From Prevotella sp. (lineage in GTDB: Bacteria > Bacteroidota > Bacteroidia > Bacteroidales > Dysgonomonadaceae), in the NCBI GenBank assembly GCA_031271965.1, contig JAISUS010000022.1, forward strand, positions 124,001 through 188,000: a stretch of 64,000 nucleotides of DNA. The letters run 5' to 3'. Positions 61,286-64,000 of the stretch are shown here, piece after piece. A program made the position numbers and the translations under genes. How positions within the stretch are numbered: the stretch's first letter is position 1; each line of letters starts with the position of its first letter. The notes beneath the pieces are model-generated. The model searched no databases, had not been told where the DNA came from, and saw nothing but the letters and a program-made list of their open reading frames with translations.

Positions 61286-61729
61286 TTACCGTTTTTGTTT
61301 GAAGAATTCCTTTAGCAAAGAAAGACATTCCTCTTCCAAAACCCCATGAGAAACAGTCGTTTTAGGGTGTAATATTGTAGGAAAAAAAGAAGTATAGCCT
61401 CTTTTTGGCTCTTTAGAACCATAAACTATTTTGGAGATTTGTGACCAAAGCAATCCACCCGCACACATCGGGCAAGGCTCAAGAGTAACATACAACGTGC
61501 AGTCTGTCAGATATTTTCCACCCAATACATTTGCAGCAGCAGTTATCGCCTGCATTTCCGCATGAGCCGTAACATCGTTTAAGGTTTCGGTAAGATTATG
61601 CGCTCTAGCGATTATTTTTCCTTGACATACAACGACAGCACCTATCGGAACCTCATTTTTATCAAAGGCAATCTTAGCTTCATTTAGAGCCTGACGCATA
61701 TAATATTCATCGTTGAGAATAGAAGTCAT
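61286..61729 (-). CDS. tadA: tRNA-specific adenosine deaminase
   Basis: The 147-residue zinc deaminase has HAEMQAITAAANVLG near 56 with the catalytic Glu and His, and LEPCPMCAGGLLWSQISKIV near 86 with two zinc Cys. It converts A34 to inosine in tRNA-Arg(ACG). Its ATG lies inside the last codons of the small RHH-like gene (four-base overlap), so the two are coupled. Confidence 0.95.
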   Translation of the reverse strand: MTSILNDEYYMRQALNEAKIAFDKNEVPIGAVVVCQGKIIARAHNLTETLNDVTAHAEMQAITAAANVLGGKYLTDCTLYVTLEPCPMCAGGLLWSQISKIVYGSKEPKRGYTSFFPTILHPKTTVSHGVLEEECLSLLKEFFKQKR

Positions 61730-61941
61730 CTGCGCATCTCATTTTCCCCGAAGAGGGTAGGATAATCCTGTTCCAGATTTTTTAATACATGTGCAATAAT
61801 AGTTTCCCGGCACCAACGTGAGCGGTTTTCTATTTTATATTTTTTCATATAAGAGGATATAAGAGCATACTCTTCTTCATTCAGAGAGAAAAGAAGATGT
61901 TTTGTCCTGTTGCTCTGTATACCTTTCTTTTTAGGTTTCAT
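61726..61941 (-). CDS. Small RHH-like protein upstream of tadA
   Basis: The 71-residue protein is basic at the start (MKPKKKGIQSNRTKHLLF) and continues LNEEEYALISSYMKKYKIEN and SRWCRETIIAHVLKNLEQDY, a beta-strand followed by two helices, which fits the ribbon-helix-helix DNA-binding fold. I know of no named family. It is coupled to tadA through a four-base overlap, and its ATG is only five bases after a -7 box, so it may be the start of a leaderless transcript. A regulator or tRNA-linked factor are both possible. Confidence 0.62.
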   Translation of the reverse strand: MKPKKKGIQSNRTKHLLFSLNEEEYALISSYMKKYKIENRSRWCRETIIAHVLKNLEQDYPTLFGENEMRR

Positions 61942-61946
61942 TACTG

Positions 61947-61954
61947 CAAAAGTA
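61947..61954 (-). promoter_or_regulatory. -7 box of the RHH-tadA operon
   Basis: The minus strand reads TACTTTTG, an exact TAnnTTTG box, ending five bases before the ATG at 61941. Transcription would start at or next to the start codon. Confidence 0.5.
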
Positions 61955-62012
61955 AAGACTTATCCCAATATCTGAAAGCATTTCGGCAGGAAATAACAAT
62001 CAGGAAGCAGAA

Positions 62013-62705
62013 CTATAAAAATAATTGATGGATAACCGGGATCAACAATGCGGTCATTACACCCATCAATCCAATAGCCAAGCCACTCAGAGCACCTTCA
62101 ATCACCCCCATTTCCATAGCTTTCGCCGTACCGACACCGTGGGCTGAAGCTCCCATAGCCAGCCCTTTTGCTATGCTACTTTGAATACCTAAAAGACGAA
62201 GGATGGGGGGCCCTATGATGCTTCCGAATATCCCGCAAAACAATACGATAACAGCAGTCAGAGATACATTGCCTCCCGACTGTTCAGCAATACTCATTGC
62301 AATAGGTGTGGTGACAGATTTCGGCTCAAGGCTATGGATCAACATCTGGTCGGCTCCTGTCAGCCTTGCCAGTAATATAACACTCATGATACCAACAAGA
62401 CTCCCTATAAATACTGATGTAAGAATAGACACTATATTACCTTTCAAATAAGCCAATTGTTCATAAAGGATATAACCCAAAGCCACCACAGATGGCCCCA
62501 ACAAAAAGCTGACAAACTGGCTTCCTTGTTCGAATGTTTGATAAGGCATGTCGGTAATTTTCAGAAAAGTTATTATAATGGCGATGGATATAATCATTGG
62601 GTGAAAAATACCTATCCGTGTTTTTTTGAAAACCCATTGGCCAAACAGGTAGCTACCGAATATGAGCAGAAGTATAAATTCCGTGGATTCAAATAAAGCT
62701 TTCAT
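62013..62705 (-). CDS. lrgB: LrgB family membrane protein
   Basis: The 230-residue protein has about six helices and the LrgB/CidB signature PKSVTTPIAMSIAEQSGG near 126, then GIFGSIIGPPILRLLGI near 155 and GASAHGVGTAKAMEMG near 183. In Staphylococcus it forms a holin-like pair with LrgA that controls lysis; in other bacteria pyruvate transport has been shown. Its start overlaps the lrgA stop by four bases (ATGA). Confidence 0.92.
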   Translation of the reverse strand: MKALFESTEFILLLIFGSYLFGQWVFKKTRIGIFHPMIISIAIIITFLKITDMPYQTFEQGSQFVSFLLGPSVVALGYILYEQLAYLKGNIVSILTSVFIGSLVGIMSVILLARLTGADQMLIHSLEPKSVTTPIAMSIAEQSGGNVSLTAVIVLFCGIFGSIIGPPILRLLGIQSSIAKGLAMGASAHGVGTAKAMEMGVIEGALSGLAIGLMGVMTALLIPVIHQLFL

Positions 62706-63049
62706 TTCTTCCTCTTTTCCATTTGTTGTTGAATGACTGCCACTACTGCAATAACCAGAACGGTGCTCACAGAGCAGACTATAAGAATAGACATCCAGAA
62801 CTTGCTTATAATCCCGTATGACCCTAATATCCCGGCTCCGGCAGGAATAAAGAAAATAGCCATATTGCGGGTAAAAGTGTTGGCAACATCTTTCACATTG
62901 TCGGGATTAATGGCTTTGAAGTAAAGGCTGAGGAACAGAAGAATCATTCCGATTATATTTCCCGGCACGAACCCATCTATCAGATAGCTGATAGCCTGTC
63001 CCAGAAAATAGAACAAAAGAATGATAAAGATACCTTTTACCATTTTCAT
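62702..63049 (-). CDS. lrgA: LrgA/CidA family membrane protein
   Basis: The 115-residue protein has about four helices and the CidA/LrgA motifs VPGNIIGMILLFLSLYFK near 27 and FFIPAGAGILGSYG near 67. It is coupled to lrgB and forms the usual two-gene unit. A -7 box lies 80 bases upstream. I saw no adjacent LytSR-type regulator. Confidence 0.9.
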   Translation of the reverse strand: MKMVKGIFIILLFYFLGQAISYLIDGFVPGNIIGMILLFLSLYFKAINPDNVKDVANTFTRNMAIFFIPAGAGILGSYGIISKFWMSILIVCSVSTVLVIAVVAVIQQQMEKRKK

Positions 63050-63129
63050 ATGTACAAACTTATTTAGAATACGAGGTAAGCATTTTGTATAGCTTATATC
63101 GCAGATGATAACCGTCTAATTAACCGGTG

Positions 63130-63137
63130 CAAAGGTA
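63130..63137 (-). promoter_or_regulatory. -7 box of lrgAB
   Basis: The minus strand reads TACCTTTG, an exact TAnnTTTG box, in the gap after the lpxH-like gene. The leader of about 75 bases to the ATG at 63049 is longer than average here. Confidence 0.5.
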
Positions 63138-63161
63138 GATATTTTCTGCTTGCGAATTGAT

Positions 63162-63968
63162 TTATTCTTCAAATATCTCCAGCGAAAAATTTTCCCCGTC
63201 AAAGACGCCATAAGAGAAGAAATTGATCCAATCGCCTAAAATTACTACCCTGCTTGTAGAAGACAGCATCAGGTCGAGCATAATGTGACGATGACCGAAA
63301 ATGAAGAAATTGAGACTAGGGGCCTTCTTCAAATGATCTTTTGCAAAAAGCACCAAATGTTCTTTGTCCTCTCCAAAATAAGGGGGCATTTCATCATTAG
63401 CACGGTTGTGATTCGACCATCGTTGTGCAAAACCAACAGTCCATCGGGGATGGATAGCGGCATATGCTATGCGGCAAAGCTTACTATGAAAAATCTTACG
63501 TAATACTTTAAAAGATGTGGAGTCATCCCCTAAACCGTCTCCATGTGCCAAAAAGAATTTTTTTCCATATATTTCTTTCACAAGAGGTTGCAGGTGCACA
63601 ATCATCCCGCATTCCTTTTGCAAATAATCCGTTACCCAAATGTCGTGATTACCTATAAAAAAATGGACTTCGATACCCATATCGGTTATCTCGGCTATTT
63701 TTCCTAGAAACCGGACAAATCCACGGGGAACGACAGTCTTGTATTCGAACCAATAATCGAAAATATCGCCAAGCAGATAAATTGCCGAAGCATCTTGTTT
63801 TGCCATATCCAGCCAGCGGCAGAGCTTGCGCTCTACTTCATGTTGAGGCGAATAGCTATCTTTTATTTTTACTGAAGGCAATATCATTTGGTACTGTTTA
63901 TCCACATTTTTGTTGTGATAAGCAGAACCCATATGGACATCCGATAAGAAGTAAACTTTTTTACCCAC
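63162..63968 (-). CDS. lpxH: UDP-2,3-diacylglucosamine diphosphatase (LpxH-like)
   Basis: The 268-residue calcineurin-fold phosphoesterase has all metal motifs: FLSDVHMGSAY near 7, LLGDIFDYWFEY near 66, FFIGNHDIWVTDYL near 103, LAHGDGLGDDS near 140, and FIFGHRHIM near 222. It should cleave UDP from UDP-diacyl-GlcN in lipid A synthesis, fitting lptB and msbA elsewhere in the window. It is longer than E. coli LpxH (about 240), as usual in Bacteroidetes. Its start is 32 bases from the window edge; nothing can be said of the last 32 bases. Confidence 0.9.
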   Translation of the reverse strand: MGKKVYFLSDVHMGSAYHNKNVDKQYQMILPSVKIKDSYSPQHEVERKLCRWLDMAKQDASAIYLLGDIFDYWFEYKTVVPRGFVRFLGKIAEITDMGIEVHFFIGNHDIWVTDYLQKECGMIVHLQPLVKEIYGKKFFLAHGDGLGDDSTSFKVLRKIFHSKLCRIAYAAIHPRWTVGFAQRWSNHNRANDEMPPYFGEDKEHLVLFAKDHLKKAPSLNFFIFGHRHIMLDLMLSSTSRVVILGDWINFFSYGVFDGENFSLEIFEE

Positions 63969-64000
63969 GTTTTTGGCTTTTATAAAAATCCAAGTTCAAG

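Overview
The window is a 64 kb piece of a Bacteroidota chromosome, most likely order Bacteroidales. The base composition looks AT-rich. Many genes are preceded by the Bacteroidetes -7 promoter box TAnnTTTG, and classical Shine-Dalgarno sequences are mostly absent. Gene content agrees: DUF3109, NigD-like lipoprotein, a TGS/uridine-kinase fusion, DoxX-thioredoxin and DUF1599 proteins, and a Wza/Wzc exporter of Bacteroidetes type. A Dysgonomonas-like genus is plausible, but that is a guess from composition and gene set. No rRNA, CRISPR array, prophage or intact transposase was seen. One tRNA, Arg(CCU), is present.

Layout, left to right. 1-3.4 kb: minus-strand operon DUF3109 - NUDIX - large TPR protein (cut by the window edge). 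3.5-10.5 kb: tRNA-Arg, a beta-barrel protein, priA, a class A penicillin-binding protein, then a GYF_2/CD225 protein and a DUF2752 protein. 10.5-12.5 kb (minus): ECF sigma factor, a four-helix membrane protein and a TraB/GumN protein. 12.6-16.3 kb: a lipoprotein form of peptide deformylase, ilvE, lptB, ruvX and the ordinary def. 16.3-23.3 kb: two tandem Wza-like lipoproteins, a Wzc-like tyrosine kinase, a TPR protein and a secreted SGNH esterase. 23.3-31.7 kb (minus): nucleoside kinase, asnA, an NlpE-like lipoprotein plus periplasmic HMA protein, MBL hydrolase-gcvP, and a lone ExbD. 31.8-40.5 kb: an LTA-synthase-like sulfatase-fold enzyme, an alkyltransferase-like protein, rlmH, lolC/E-ruvB, PAP2, an Rrf2/SDR pair with two matching operators, and a BlaI/M56 pair with operator dyads.

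40.5-46.6 kb is a probable eight-gene minus-strand operon: DUF1599, DoxX-thioredoxin, tpiA, SPOR, folE, TatD, ansA, YkgJ. 46.8-51.8 kb carries msbA, trmB, mrp and folD on the plus strand, interrupted by two non-coding inverted-repeat elements: a C/G-rich foldback between msbA and trmB, and a 211-bp MITE-like element between mrp and folD. 51.9-64 kb holds acpP-fabF-rnc, purN, a secreted protein with a TonB-plug-like segment, class I fumarase, fur-purA-metallopeptidase, a NigD-like lipoprotein, a small RHH-like gene with tadA, lrgAB and an lpxH-like gene.

Most of the window is core metabolism and envelope biogenesis (lptB, msbA, lpxH, PBP1A, lolC/E, acpP/fabF). The points most worth a second look are the envelope-targeted peptide deformylase with all metal ligands intact, the Rrf2 regulon with a duplicated dyad, the BlaI/M56 system with a repeat-bearing proline-rich tail, the tandem Wza pair without local glycosyltransferases, the alkyltransferase-like protein that has Ala in place of the acceptor Cys, the near-leaderless gene starts, and the two non-coding repeat elements.
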